A DNA stretch of 64,000 bases, taken from positions 231,501-295,500 of the forward strand of contig JAUJYZ010000133.1 of assembly GCA_033675265.1 (NCBI GenBank), given 5' to 3'. Position 1 is the stretch's first letter. Every line of letters begins with the position of its first letter. The DNA comes from Actinostola sp. cb2023. Its lineage: Eukaryota; Cnidaria; Anthozoa; Actiniaria; Actinostolidae. The position numbers were made by a program, and so were the translations under genes. Shown one piece after another: positions 23,107-33,878 of the stretch. Under the pieces are notes generated by a model that was not told the origin of the DNA, did not search any database, and was given only the letters and a program-made list of their open reading frames with translations.

Positions 23107-23255
23107 TAAACCCCTTATTTGATGGTTTGACAGATAATACTTGCGGACATTTTACTCATTGCTCGTATTTTTCCTCGCCCTACGGGCTCAGAAAAATACT
23201 ACGCAACTCGTAAAATATCCGCACGTATTATCTGTCAAACCATCAAATAAGCTTA
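23107..23255. mobile_element. Hairpin MITE, about 150 bp
   Basis: CTTATTTGATGGTTTGACAG near 23115 pairs with CTGTCAAACCATCAAATAAG near 23232-23252. TACTTGCGGA pairs with TCCGCACGTA further in. It lies adjacent to the preceding element. Confidence 0.85.
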
Positions 23256-23700
23256 TATATTCGTGTGAATTTTCTTTTTTTTACATTTTTGCCACACACA
23301 AAAGTATAAAAGTGCTTGCTCATAAAAAAAATTGATTTCGTCATTTCCGGTCTCGGGAGGAATTTTCGTCAGCTGAATTGCACCTTTTCAATAGATACTC
23401 TAGGACAGTGTTTGCCCGTCATTTGAAGGCAATGAAATTCAAGGACGTTTAACAGCTGATTGTATTGAAACCAGTCTCTCTCGACTAAAAATGGTTTGAG
23501 GAAGAGAAAAGTGGGCTTTTAAAAGTGATTTGAATATCGGTATCAGGTTGTGGGGGTGGTGAAGGGGAGTGTTGAAGAACCAATGTGGCCACTCCTCAGC
23601 GTCCACACAGCGGGTGTAATTTAGTGGGCTGTTGATGCAGGTGCCGCTGGAAAGTCAGTGCAATCCTGAACCGACTATCAGTCATGCGCAATGAGCTCTT

Positions 23701-24369
23701 GTCAGGGTCGTGACGACGTATATTTTCTCAGAATTGATCCCGTATGTTTTCCATAAAATTTGATTCCTGATCCCGGATTTTTGATCCCTGATCCGGAAAT
23801 GTTTTACTGATCCCCTATGATCCGCTTCATTTGGGTCTCATGATCCCGATCGCACGTCTGTGATCTCTGATCCTCATTGCACTCATAATAATAGAATGTA
23901 CAGAATTCAGTCAGCCAGATCATTACATGGGCCCCTGGAAGTCCAAGAACTCATGGTAAAATTCTTTGAAGGCTTTTCTATAAAACAAAAACAATAAATA
24001 GTCAGAAATATTAACGAATATCATATTTTCATAAATGCATAATACTCCAGTTTCGAGTTGTTTACACACCGCTGTACTCCTTGACAAAAGACGCATTTGC
24101 TCAGGCTTAGCCTCAATTCAGTGTAAATTATGCACAAATACCGACGAGAACGTGAAATAATGAAAAAGTGTTGACATTCAACAATAGAAACCATTTTTAA
24201 TTGCACGGGTTATTCTCTGGATTGAGGCTAAGCCTGAGCAAACGCGTCTTTTGTCAAGGAGTACAGCGGTGTGTAAACAACTCGAAACTGGAGTATTAGA
24301 AGGCACACATTGATATTATTAACATTATTATTATTATCAGCATTAGCTGAAGGGTTAAAGGTAATTATA

Positions 24370-24400
<31 letters not shown>

Positions 24401-25138
24401 ACCTGTGAAAGAAAACCAAAATGTAAGAGTCTAATTGCTACTATTCTAGTTTAAAACAGCAGCTATCATTTAAACATTTATCAGCGTCGTGACGAGCTAT
24501 ATGGATCAGGGAACACATTCTTGGGATCAGGTTCATGGACCCTGGATCAGGGATCGTAGACGTAGGATCGGGATCATAAGATTTAGGGATCAAATAGTTA
24601 TATCCGTCTGGGATCAGTTTTTGGGGATCAAAAATGAAAAACATTATCAGGATCCCGTTTGGGTAAAGATTCTCGATCAGTTTCAATTTGTGGGTTAGGA
24701 TCGAATTCAGGATCAAATTTTTGAAAAACATTCGAGATCAGGATCCAATTTTGGGTAAAGATTCTCGATCAGAATCCAATTTTTGGGTAAAAATTCGAAA
24801 TCAGGATCCAATTTTGGGGTAAAAATTCGAGATCAGGATCGAAGGATCCAATTATTGGGAAAAAATTCGAGATCAGGATCCAATTTTTGGGTAACAATTT
24901 GGGATCAACATCCAATTTTTGGGCAAAAAAATGGCGTAAATGGAATAAAAATCTAAAAAAATCTAAAAATTCGGGATCAGAATCCATTTTTGGGGTAACA
25001 ATTTTGGATCAAGATCCAAATTTAGGGTAAAAATCCGGGATCAAGAATCAATTTTAGGATAACATTTGGGATCAGGGATCAATTTTTTGGCTAAAAATAC
25101 AGGATCAATCCTGAGAAAATATACTTCGTCACGACCCT
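23701..25138. mobile_element. Element(s) with CAGGGTCGTGACG ends and GATCAGGATCC arrays
   Basis: CAGGGTCGTGACGACGTATA at 23704 and CAGCGTCGTGACGAGCTATA near 24482 both match, inverted, the sequence TATACTTCGTCACGACCCTG ending at 25138. Between 24510 and 25100 runs a degenerate 25-32-bp array (GATCAGGATCCAATTTTTGG). Shorter opposite-orientation units lie at 23740-23870. It is either one foldback element of about 1.4 kb or a 650-bp element plus a second end. It fills most of the last JIP intron and reaches the JIP 3' flank. Confidence 0.75.
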
Positions 25139-28100
25139 GCCATATAACTGTGACTATAAAGGCCGGAAAACTTACCCGATAGCAAAAGCGACTGGCTCTG
25201 TAGAAAACTCTGACATAAATACATGACAAGCGAAACGGTTGTCTTCAGGGTGTTTTGTTATATATGCAAAGTATCTAAACAAGAAGATGCATGTAATTAT
25301 ATGATGATCATGAAACTAAACTATGATGATGATGGCTATGGAACAGTATCCCAATAGACATTAAATAGACTGTGAACAGTCCCTCTTTTCCCTCCAGATT
25401 CAATCGAACAAGAGAAAAACCGATCCCGGGAAAAAAACGATCCCGGACGCTCAAGGATTGGGTCTTCACTGAGTCTGGAGGGAAAAGGGGGGAATGTTCG
25501 CAGACTAACATTAAAAGAATAGTATAGTACACTAACTACACATTAGACTGCACGCCAACAACATTGTACATAGAGTCGTTTTCGTATGAGTGGTAAACCT
25601 ACGGCACGGAGTTATGGCCATGGTACGGAATCGAAGACATCTATTCAACCAATCACAGCGCGCAGAATCATTGTTCAACCGATCAGAATGCTTGGACACG
25701 GCACGGTCACCGCACGACACATACTATAGCTACTCCCCACTCATACGAAAACGACTGTATCTAATTACGCTGTCTTACTCGATAAAGATTCGATTACAAG
25801 TAAAGTTAAGGTAGAGTCTCGAGATTGGACGGCAGTGTAGTCTATGGTTTACTTCCCTCTCCTCTCTCCTCCCCTTCTTCCCCTCCCCCTCCCCTTCCCG
25901 GATCCCCAATCCCCCTCCTTTGCTTCCCCAATACCCATCCCCTTACAGGGCCGCTACGCAGGCTAATTAATGTCACGTATTCCTTGTATGCATGTATAAA
26001 CGTACTGTTAGTAGTAGTTACCTGGAATTGTTGGGATGACAACCGCAAAATGTGACGTTCTTCAGATCAAAGAAGTGAGACGGTTCTGGTTGTTCCTGCA
26101 GGAAAACAAAATAACAATTGTCAGAGGGAGAATAAACTAAGTTCTGGAACCCAGGGTACATCACGGTTACCCAACCCTATCAGCACTACTACCTCGGCAT
26201 CATCACCAACACTGCCGGCGAGCCATCATTATTATCATCATCATCAACAACATGGTTATCATCGTCGTCCATCAGCAGCATCATCATCATCGTCGTCCAT
26301 TTTATCAGCAGCATCATCATCATCATCATCGTCGCCCATTTTATCATCAGCAGCAGCATCATCATCATCATCGTCGCCCATTTTATCAGCAGCATCATCA
26401 TCATCATCGTCGCCCATTTTATCAGCAGCAGCATCATCATCATCGCCCAATTTATCAGCAGCAGCATCATCATCATCATCGTCGTCCATTTTATCATCAT
26501 CATCATCATCATTGTCGTCGTCCATATTATCATCATTATCGTCATCATCATCGTCATCCATTTTATCATCATCATCATCATCATCATCATTGTCGTCGTC
26601 CATTTTATCATCATTATCGTCATCATCATCGTCGTCCATTTTATCAATATTATCATAATCGATTATCTTGCATTCTCATCATCATTCTCATCACTATCAT
26701 AATCGTTACATTAAATACCAACCCGCTGATCCTTATCAAAAAGCTTCCCTATCTTGCTCTTGCTTGGTTTCTTGCCATTGAAAGACTGAAATAAGGAAAT
26801 AATGCACAGATTTACCTTTCTCCATTGAAATTTGCATGTAAGTCATATATCAGAAATACGATAGCTATCTTAATTTGCTTCAAATTCTATAGTCGAACTT
26901 CTACTAATGGTGATGATACCATAATAGCCAGGGTTCTTTGTCCCAGCCAGCCCATGTATGTACACTGTATTGCTATTGCAACCTTCACATAGGATCCCTG
27001 TGCAGAGATTATGAGGTAGATGGGATCCCTGTGCAGAGATTATGAGGTAGATGGGATCCCTGTGCAGAGATTATAAAGGTAGATAATAGATATATGTGCA
27101 GAGATTACGAGGTTCAATGGCGCTGTTACAATTAATAATAATAATTATGAGGTAGATGAGATCCCTGTGCAGAGATTATGAGGTAGATGGGATCCCTGTG
27201 CAGAGATTATGAGGTAGATGGGATCCCTGTGCAGAGATTATGAGGTAGATGGGATCCCTGTGCAGAGATTACGAGGTAGATGGGATCCCTATGCAGAGAT
27301 TATGAGGTAAATGGGATCCCTGTGCAGAGATTATGAGGTAGATGGGATCCCTGTGCAGAGATTATGAGGTAGATGGGATCCCTGTGCAGAGAGATTATGA
27401 GGTAGATGGGATCCCTGTGCAGAGATTACGAGGTAGATGGGATCCCTGTGCAGAGATTAGGAAGTAGATGGGATCCCTGTGCAGAGATGAGGTAGATGGG
27501 ATCCCTGTGCAGAGATTTTGAGGTAGATGGGATCCCTGTGCAGAGATTACGAGGTAGATGGGATCCCTGTGCAGAGATTATGAGGTAGATGGGATCCCTG
27601 TGCAGAGATTATGAGGTAGATGGGATCCCTGTGCAGAGATTATGAGGTAGATGGGATCCCTGTGCAGAGATTATGAGGTAGATGGGATCCCTGTGCAGAG
27701 ATTATGAGGTAGATGAGATCCCTGTGCAGAGATTATGAGGTAGATGGGATCCCTGTGCAGAGATTATGAGGTAGATGAGATCCCTGTGCAGAGATTATGA
27801 GGTAGATGGGATTCCTATGCAGAGATTATGAGGTAGATGGGATCCCTGTGCAGAGATTATGAGGTAGATGGGATCCCTGTGCAGAGATTACGAGGTAGAT
27901 GGGATCCCTGTGCAGAGATTATGAGGTAGATGGGATCCCTGTGCAGAGATTACGAGGTAGATGGGATCCCTGTGCAGAGATTACGAGGTAGATGGGATCC
28001 CTGTGCAGAGATTATGAGGTAGATGGGATCCCTGTGCAGAGATTACGAGGTAGATGGGATCCCTGTGCAGAGATTATGAGGTAGATGGGATCCCTGTGGA

Positions 28101-31100
28101 GAGATTACGAGGTAGATGGGATCCCTGTGCAGAGATTACGAGGTACATTTGTAGATGGGATCCCTGTGGAGAGATTACGAGGTAGATGGGATCCCTGTGC
28201 AGAGATTACGAAGTAGATGGGATCCCTGTGGAGAGATTACGAAGTAGATGGGATCCCTGTGGAGAGATTACGAGGTAGATGGGATCCCTGTGTAGAGATT
28301 ACAAGGTAGATGGGATCCCTGTGCAGAGATTACGAGGTACATTTGTAGATGGGATCCCTGTGCAGAGATTATGAAGTAGATGGGATCCCTGTAGAAAGAT
28401 TACAAGGTAGAGTATTGTATTTACCCTGGATGAATGTCCTTGGTGTTCAGTTATTTTGATTCCCTGTATGCTTATGTCCAGCGTACAGTAAGGTGGATTG
28501 GATGTTGATTGAATTTGATGCTGCTTGACGATCTACCAGTAAATCACATAAATAAATGAACACATTATGGAAGTATTTCAGAGAAAGAGAATGAGTGAAT
28601 GAATGGATGGATGAATGAAATAAAAACAAACAAAAAAGCGAAAAAAGGAGAGAAAAAGAAAGAGACAAAAAGAAAGAAAGGAAGGAAAGAAGAAAGGAAG
28701 GAAGGAACAAACAATAATAATAACAATAAATATTTTCAAGTATTATAAATCTTTTAAAATTCAGTTAGCATAAATTTTGAAAGTCACGGTATTCATGAGA
28801 AGTGTTTGAATGTGTATCTGGACCTTACCTCTTTCATTGCACTACAAAGAACATCATTTCCTTTGAAATCTTGAACCTCAACAGAGCCAAGAAATCTGAA
28901 AATGTATATGAAACAATTAATGGTTAAATAGAGGAATTAATGGCTGGATAGTTCATTGAATAAATGTAGTTGCATGTATCAATCAATGATTAGACAGAGG
29001 GACAGACAAAGGGACAAGAGGAGCAGAGGGAAAAGAGGAGCAGAAGGACAAGAGGAGCAGAAGGACATAGATACATAGGGACAGAGGTACATAGGGACAA
29101 AAAGAGCAGAGGGACAGAGGTACAGAGGGACAGAGGTACATAGGGACAAGAGGAGCAGAGGGACATAGGTACATAGGGACAGAGGAGCAGAAGGACAAGA
29201 GGAGCAGTGGCACAAGAGGAGCAGTGGGACAAGAGGAGCAGAGGGACAAGAGGAGCAGAGGGACAAGAGGAGCAGAGGGACAAGAGGAGCAGAGGGACAA
29301 GAGGAGCAGAGGGACAAGAGGAGCAGAGGGACAAGAGGAGCAGAGGGACAAGGAGCAGAGGGACAAGAGGGCAGAGGGACAGAGGAGCAGATGAACAAGA
29401 GGACAAGAGAGGGACAAGAGGAGCAGAGGGACAAGAGGAGCAGAGGGACAAGAGGAGCAGAGGGACAAGAGGAGCAGAGGGACAAGAGGAGCAGAGGGAC
29501 AAGAGGAGCAGAGGGACAAGAGGAGCAGAGGGACAAGAGGAGCAGAGGGACAAGAGGAGCAGAGGGACAAGAGGAGCAGAGGGACAAGAGGAGCAGAGGG
29601 ACAAGAGGAGCAGAGGGACAAGAGGAGCAGAGGGACAAGAGGAGCAGAGGGACAAGAGGAGCAGAGGGACAAGAGGAGCAGAGGGACAAGAGGAGCAGAG
29701 GGACAAGAGGAGGAGCATTCTTCTTAGGCACAGAGGGACAAGAGGAGCAGAGGGACACTGAAGCAGAGGGACAAGAGGAGCAGAGGGACAAGAGGAGCAG
29801 AGGGATAAGAGGAGCAGAGGGAAAAGAGGAGCAGAGGGACAAGAGGAGCAGAGGGACAAGAGGGAAAGATAGGTAGAGGTACAGAGGGAGGGATAAGATT
29901 TTGAGAGGGATAAGAGGAGCAGAGGGATAAGAGGAGCAGAGGGAAAAGAGGAGCAGAGGGACAAGAGGAGCAGAGGGACAAGAGGGAAAGATAGGTAGAG
30001 GTACAGAGGGAAAAGAGGAGCAGAGGGACAAGAGGAGCAGAGGGACAAGAGGGAAAGATAGGTAGGTAGAGGTACAGAGGGACAAGAGGAGGAGAGGGAT
30101 AAGAGGAGCAGAGGGATAAGAGGAGCAGAGGGACCAGAGGAGCAGAGGGACAAGAGGAGCAGAGGGACAAGAGGGAAAGATAGGTAGAGGTACAGAGGGA
30201 CAGAGGGACATATTTAGGTACAGAGGTAAATAGGGACAAGAGGAGCAGAGGGACATAGGAACATAGGGACAAAAGGAGCAGAGGGACATAGGTACATAGG
30301 GATAGAGGTACATAGGGAGAAGAGGAGCAGAGGGACGTAGGTACATAGGGACAGGGGGACATAGGTATATAGGGACAGAGATACATAGGGACAAGAGGAG
30401 CAGAGGGACATAGATACATAGGGACAGAGGTAAATAGGGACAAAAGGAGCAGAGGGACAGAGGGACAGAGGGACAGAGGGACAGAGGGACAGAGGGACAG
30501 AGGGACAGAGGTACATAGGGACAGAGGTACATAGGGACAGCGGTACATTTGTACATAGGGACAAGAGGAGCAGAGGGAGATAGGTACATAGGGACAGAGG
30601 GGCTGAGGGACAAGAGGAGCAGAGGGATAAGAGGAGCAGAGGGAAATAGGTACATAGGGACAAGAGGAGCAGAGGGACAGAGGGAACCATAGAGGCAAAG
30701 AGAGACAGACAGACAGGTACATAGGGAAAGAGTGGCAGACGGACAAGAGGAGCAGAGGGAAATACATGTAGGGGCATGTACAAAGGCAGAGGTGTAGAGG
30801 CAAAGAGAGACAAAGGGATAAAGGGACAGAAGGACAGAGGGAAAGATGAATGGAATAAATGAGTTAGTGAGAGAGTGAATGAATGTTTTGCCACATTACT
30901 TCTAGAATCTGCAATTCTAATTTTTGTTATCAAAAGCAAACAAAGAATACAATGGCATAACCACAAACAGGTAGTTACTAGTTTGTGATCATGACATGCT
31001 GTGAATCAACTACAACAATTCTTGATAAGTCATGCAATCCCTTTTAGTTCTTACAGGATCTAAAAAAATAAGTTCCAGTTCACAACTAATATCAGTTATA

Positions 31101-32588
31101 AATACATCAAATACATTAGATTGGACACTCATTGGTCTCATACCTAAAATATTTTTGTTGACTTTTTTGTTTATTATTTTGCTCCACACATAATTATGGA
31201 TTTCGTTTTCTCTTGCTTTCTTTTTCCCTTTTTCTTTCTTTCTTAATTCTTTTATTTCTCTTTTACATTTTTATTTTCCTTTCTTTTTCTTTCCCTATTT
31301 TCTATTTTTTTTTTTTCCTTTTCCCTTTCTATCATTTTTATTTAAAAAGTTTTTTTTTTTTTTTTGTGGATTCCATAGATTGAAAAATAAGATATTTATT
31401 TTTTGAAATACCTTAGGTAGAACTGGTTGGCTTCTGATGATACAGAGCTGATGGGACTTGATGAAGAATCTGGAAAAAATTTATTTATTTATTTAGACTT
31501 CATAATATTGATGTTTTCAACATATTAAAACGTTTTGCTATTTACTTTCAAACATATATTTTCAACCGTTATGCTAATTAGCAGCAGTCATTTATTTGGA
31601 ATTTGGTCTATTCTTCCTCACTGTTGGTTCAGTGAATTCTCTGATATATTCTCTCAAGCCTTGGCACTAATATAAAAATGTTATTTCATAATAAAATTCA
31701 TTTGCGAGTCAATACATTGTGTCTGTGAATCATAGTGCCATTGACAAAAGATGTACAGATACAATAATTACATTTGCATTTTCTGTTTCATTTTCATTTT
31801 TCTACCTTTTAATGTAGTTTTATTTCAATTTTCATATTTCTAGTAATCAAACCCACTGTTGAAATGATGTCGGCAAAATTGAAACATCCAAAAAAAATCA
31901 TATTTCTATTTATAATTTTATTTCTCATAAAATTTATTTTTTCTCTACCTCTTCTCTTTGGACTTTGAAGAATATCCGACACATAACGAGATGGGAATAC
32001 TCCACACTGACCAGTCCTTAAGTTAGTTCCTTCAAACCATGAATCATTGTGAACTTTACACAAAGATATAGCATCCCCCACTTCCAGACTTATCTCGTCA
32101 TCATGATGGACAATAAATTTATAGACGGCAATGTGCGTCTGTCTCAGAAACCCATTTATTTCATCCGTAGAGCTCTGAGAACTGTAAGACGTGCTGGATG
32201 ATATTGACAAATCGGAAATTCTTTTCAAACTTTCATCATCATGGGGGTTCAGTGTTCTGGACTCCATTCCACTGGTTGTCGTTTTCCTCATATGACTGGA
32301 TGCTGTTTGATAATTCAAATCATCTTGTACCGATTGCGGATAACACAGGTTGTTTCTTGTGGACGGAGTGGTATAATTTCGCCTATGGTTGTAGTGATAC
32401 GAATCGTAATTGTCTTGCGGAGATTGAACACCAGGGCTACGTGAATAATTCCCTTCGTAAGGACCTCCTTTCATTGAATTTGAAGCACGTTCGTTCTCAC
32501 CCAAATTTGTCACCAAACTCTTGATTCCTTGTGTGATTTGATTAACCTCGAGTGAATATTTTTCTTCGTTCTGGACCTCGGACGTCAT
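23923..32588 (-). CDS. MAPK8IP1-like: JIP1/2-type JNK-interacting scaffold (SH3 + PTB)
   Basis: Seven exons join with matching phases: 32588-31949, 31469-31412, 28895-28829, 28532-28425, 26095-26022, 25274-25176, 23977-23923 (1101 bp, 366 aa plus stop). The first exon holds a Ser-rich N-terminus and an SH3 domain at about 151-206 ([28 protein letters not shown]). The remaining six exons encode a PTB domain ([54 protein letters not shown]) closing with [13 protein letters not shown]3 followed by PTB in this order, with these sequences, is the signature of JIP1/JIP2, cytoplasmic scaffolds that gather JNK-pathway kinases and bind kinesin light chain. Vertebrate JIP1 is about 700 aa; the JNK-binding motif (RPKRPTTLNLF-type) is not visible, so upstream exons are missing from the model or the protein lacks it. 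ATG 32588 is the first Met in an open stretch without an upstream Met. Introns carry very large tandem arrays. Confidence 0.92.
24040..24299. mobile_element. Inverted-repeat MITE, about 260 bp
   Basis: AATACTCCAGTTTCGAGTTG at about 24041 is inverted at CAACTCGAAACTGGAGTATT ending near 24298. The arms (about 75 bp) also share CTCCTTGACAAAAGACGC and GCTCAGGCTTAGCCTCAAT. It lies in the last intron of the JIP gene. Confidence 0.85.
25385..25507. mobile_element. Hairpin element in JIP intron
   Basis: CTCTTTTCCCTCCAGA near 25383 pairs with TCTGGAGGGAAAAG near 25474, with flanking AACAGTCCC/GGGGAATGTT. CGATCCCGGGAAAAAAACGA makes up the middle. Confidence 0.65.
25571..25759. mobile_element. TA-flanked MITE, AGAGTCGTTTTCG family, copy 1
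   Basis: Terminal inverted repeat GAGTCGTTTTCGTATGAGTG and CACTCATACGAAAACGACT, flanked by TA on both sides. The core has ACCAATCACAGCGCGC and GAATGCTTGGACACGGCAC. Related copies lie near 38035-38176 (partial), 44686-44815 (partial), 45020-45095 (partial), 46290-46572, 51915-52098 and 59904-60116. The TA target suggests a Tc1/mariner-mobilised element. Confidence 0.85.
25845..25945. repeat. Pyrimidine-rich CCCCTCC tract
   Basis: CTCTCCTCCCCTTCTTCCCC-type sequence over about 90 bp in a JIP intron. The frames on both strands here are compositional. Confidence 0.7.
26225..26720. repeat. CAT/CGT microsatellite with about 36-bp superunits
   Basis: Repeats of CATCATCATCATCGTCGTCC followed by ATTTTATCAGCAG. 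Frames encoding long Asp, Met or His runs on either strand arise from the triplet repeat and are not genes. It is intronic to the JIP gene. Confidence 0.9.
26990..28410. repeat. 31-bp minisatellite, about 45 copies
   Basis: The unit is GATTATGAGGTAGATGGGAT followed by CCCTGTGCAGA, with TTACGAGG and GTGGAGAG variants and occasional insertions such as ACATTTGTAG. It fills most of the JIP intron between the exons at 26022-26095 and 28425-28532 and stops 15 bp before the latter's donor. Confidence 0.95.
28981..30870. repeat. 17-bp T-poor minisatellite (GGGACAAGAGGAGCAGA)
   Basis: About 1.9 kb of 17-bp units GGGACAAGAGGAGCAGA, grading at higher coordinates into GGGACAGAGGTACATA units. The plus strand is about 85-90% purine and has almost no T in the core (29200-29720). 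Long minus-strand frames (up to 558 aa of Leu, Ser, Pro, Cys) occur in all phases and are artefacts. It lies in the JIP intron between 28895 and 31412. Confidence 0.95.
31190..31370. repeat. T/C-rich tract
   Basis: TTTCTTTTTCCC-type polypyrimidine sequence of about 180 bp on the plus strand in the same JIP intron. It is not the branch-point side for this minus-strand gene. Confidence 0.6.
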
Positions 32589-33878
32589 TATTTCGATTAT
32601 TTCTCGCTGTTTTGTTGATGGACATTGAAATTCTTGAACACAAGTCGAGCTTGTTCGTCACTGCTTGGCGTTGCTTGCTTCGCTCCTTCACTCCTTCAGT
32701 GAAAACCTCTCGAAACAAGAAGCAATTCTTCGCGGATAAGCTTAATGCTGAATGAAAATATGTCAGATATGAAACTGTGACGGGCTTGCCATTCCTTAAT
32801 GAACTCTCTCGGCCGTCTAAAATGTCAGGGATGACACCGAAGTACGCCTTCCCAGCCGTAATTTTGTAAACAAAGCGATGCGAGTGAATAAAGAAGGACA
32901 ATGAGTCGAAAGCAGCTGTCTGCAGAGCTAAACAACACCGTCTGTTTCAAGACAAAAATAAGTCATAAGTAAACACAAAATCACTGGACTCAAGTGGCTT
33001 CCTTTGGAGGTCAAACTAAAAGCGTAAGATGAGTACTTTGCGTTGAAAGACAGAACATGAAGACTCGATGAACTCAGAACACGCGCGCGTCGACTGAATA
33101 TAAACTACTCTCTACGGGAGGGCTAAGTCATTCGTAGACTTTCAACAAAATTGAAACTAAGATAATAACTATATAGAGCATCTATAGAGCATCATTAAGG
33201 GTAAGTACTACATTTAGTTTACATCAAAATATTGATTCAAATAAAGTTTTAGCAAAAGTAAATAATATTTTTATTTATTTTAGTTTAAACTCCACTGTGC
33301 CCTCCCCACTGAGTTGACTGAACATGAATCACGCTATTCGGTTTAGAAAATATTTTTTTCCCGCGGGAAGGTATCTTATTTCCCCGTCTTGTTTTATTTG
33401 TTTGATTTTGAAGTAAATTTTATACATTTTCGTCTAAAATTCTTCATTTTATAAACGATTCTGGATATTCTTTCGTGACTTATTTATTAATAGACACTTG
33501 GCACTCTATTCTAATATACTCGGTAGGGACCCCTTGGTAGAGCGATTGCACCATGTGCATAAATTATATTGCTGTCTTACTGCCTTTCTTTCCGTTACTA
33601 CCTCTTTCTCCACTATTTGTAAACATTTCTACTATGAGAATAAAACTGAATGCATTTTCACCTCTATTTGTTTAATATTCAAGTTTATTTTTTCCCTTTT
33701 GGGAAATGCTAATAAATTTATTGTATATTGTATTTAAATATTGTATTGTTTTAAAATTCCTCCCCACCCCTCCCTATTCAAAATAACGAGGCGTCAAGCA
33801 GAGAGAGGTGCTCCTAACAACGCCAAAACGTTAATTGAAATAAACAATGAAGTATGAAGGAGATCGCGAAGTGTAAAT
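32589..33878. promoter_or_regulatory. Divergent intergenic region between JIP and discoidin/EF genes
   Basis: About 1.29 kb separates the two start codons, which are transcribed outward. A shared regulatory region is plausible from layout. No CpG-island-like density or clear TATA element was recognised, so this is positional inference. Confidence 0.4.

Noticed and set aside
26189..26794. Frames encoding long Asp, Met or His runs
   Set aside because: They come from the CAT/CGT triplet repeat, in an intron of the JIP gene.
26800..26880. Candidate JIP exon near the CAT array
   Set aside because: Acceptor- and donor-like sites exist, but exons 28425-28532 and 26022-26095 already join in phase and match the PTB domain without it.
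26990..28410. CRISPR-like array
   Set aside because: The 31-bp units are contiguous with no unique spacers; it is a minisatellite in an animal intron.
28979..30966. Minus-strand frames of up to 558 aa and plus-strand frames of 161-184 aa
   Set aside because: They are repeat translations of the 17-bp array inside a JIP intron.
32542..32901. 119-aa minus-strand frame upstream of the JIP start
   Set aside because: It is in a different frame from the JIP start exon and has no domain. It is probably 5' untranslated sequence.
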